Assembly (NCBI GenBank): GCA_963704505.1
Contig: OY969912.1
Coordinates: 2,852,001 to 2,916,000, forward strand
Direction: 5' to 3'
Length of the DNA: 64,000 nucleotides
DNA from: VRUE01 sp963704505
GTDB lineage: Bacteria > Actinomycetota > Thermoleophilia > Solirubrobacterales > 70-9
Positions within the stretch are counted from its first letter, which is position 1. Every line of letters starts with the position of its first letter. The position numbers were made by a program, and so were the translations under genes. Shown here piece after piece: positions 63,794 to 64,000 of this stretch. The notes beneath the pieces are model-generated. The model made no database searches. It saw only the letters and a list, made by a program, of their open reading frames with translations, and was not told where the DNA came from.

Positions 63794-64000
63794 TTCTGCA
63801 GATCGGCCGACGTGTTGGCGCCCTGCACGCATTCGAGGTACTTCTGCGGCGCTTCGGAGTCGGGTGCCTGGGCCTGGCCCGTGCCGCCGCCGCCGGAGCC
63901 CGCGGAGCCGCCGGAGCCCTCGATCCCGCCGAGGGCCGAGCCGAGGCCGCCGCTGCTTCCGCCCAGGCCTTCGAGCAGGCCTCCGAGGCCGTTGCCGCCC
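63772..64000 (-). CDS. glycine/serine-rich protein with paired cysteines (5' end outside window)
   Basis: Only the C-terminal 75 residues are visible. They begin as low-complexity Gly/Ser repeats (GGLGSALGGIEGSGGSAGSG), then a small helix-like segment with two Cys separated by 13 residues (YLECVQGANTSADLQKCVKQ), ending QLQ at a TAG (63772-63774). The two Cys could form a disulfide if exported, but the N-terminus and any signal peptide lie outside the window. Overlaps the antiporter start by 22 nt. Function unknown. Confidence 0.65.
   Translation of the reverse strand, partial: GGNGLGGLLEGLGGSSGGLGSALGGIEGSGGSAGSGGGGTGQAQAPDSEAPQKYLECVQGANTSADLQKCVKQLQ

Overview
The window is one contiguous stretch of a high-GC (roughly two thirds G+C) bacterial chromosome with short intergenic gaps, frequent GTG and TTG starts and many 1-4 nt gene overlaps. 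Gene content and order point to Actinomycetota: an ftsH-hpt-tilS block beside folP-folB-folK, then coaX, dus, greA, lysS, clpC and disA, is the conserved actinobacterial folate/lysS/clpC neighbourhood. Several families (MerR-type cyclase, type III glutamine synthetase, SARP-type BTAD, DUF2252, DrrAB-type ABC exporter) suggest a deep-branching soil lineage such as Thermoleophilia/Solirubrobacterales; that placement is inference. No rRNA, tRNA, CRISPR array, insertion sequence or prophage was recognised.

Region 1 (1-19.5 kb) is mostly minus strand and housekeeping: PII-like protein, MerR-cyclase, tilS, hpt, ftsH, folP, folB, folK, then (after an inverted cupin + GST-fold pair) coaX, dus, greA, lysS, clpC, an aldo/keto reductase, a DHA2-type exporter and disA (cut by the window edge). 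folE and radA, often found in this neighbourhood in relatives, are absent here.

Region 2 (19.5-35.3 kb) holds a large secreted cell-wall hydrolase with three enzyme-like domains, two unrecognised proteins, a HAD phosphatase, universal stress protein, LysR regulator, the ammonium transporter Amt, a sirtuin-cupin-fatty-acid-oxidation operon, a CorA-type metal transporter, a small NlpC/P60-like secreted protein and type III glutamine synthetase (glnN). With the PII-like protein, three nitrogen-assimilation components are present but dispersed.

Region 3 (35.3-50.3 kb) is accessory: phosphoesterase, P450, rlmN, a DUF4234 membrane protein, a YdeI-like protein, a flavin oxidoreductase, an XRE regulator, a gene that looks like an in-frame fusion of a secreted lectin/hydrolase N-terminus to a SARP BTAD domain, a TetR-cupin divergon with a perfect palindromic operator, an unlisted 59-residue zinc-ribbon-like gene, RecD2, a TVP38 membrane protein and a secreted S8-type protease in which Glu occupies the usual catalytic His position.

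Region 4 (50.3-64 kb) contains a cold-shock gene with a clear terminator, bipA, a TetR regulator divergent from a DrrAB-type ABC exporter with three CGTAC-N3-GTAC-like sites between them, a DHA2 exporter, DUF2252, a membrane protein, an acyl-CoA dehydrogenase behind a TetR-type palindrome, two small unknown proteins, Bcp peroxiredoxin and two adjacent cation/Ca2+ antiporters. The most informative oddities are the lectin-BTAD fusion, the MerR-cyclase beside a PII protein lacking Tyr51, the non-canonical protease, several palindromic operators, a terminator inside the 3' end of the LysR gene, and repeated use of CTAG as a shared stop for convergent genes.
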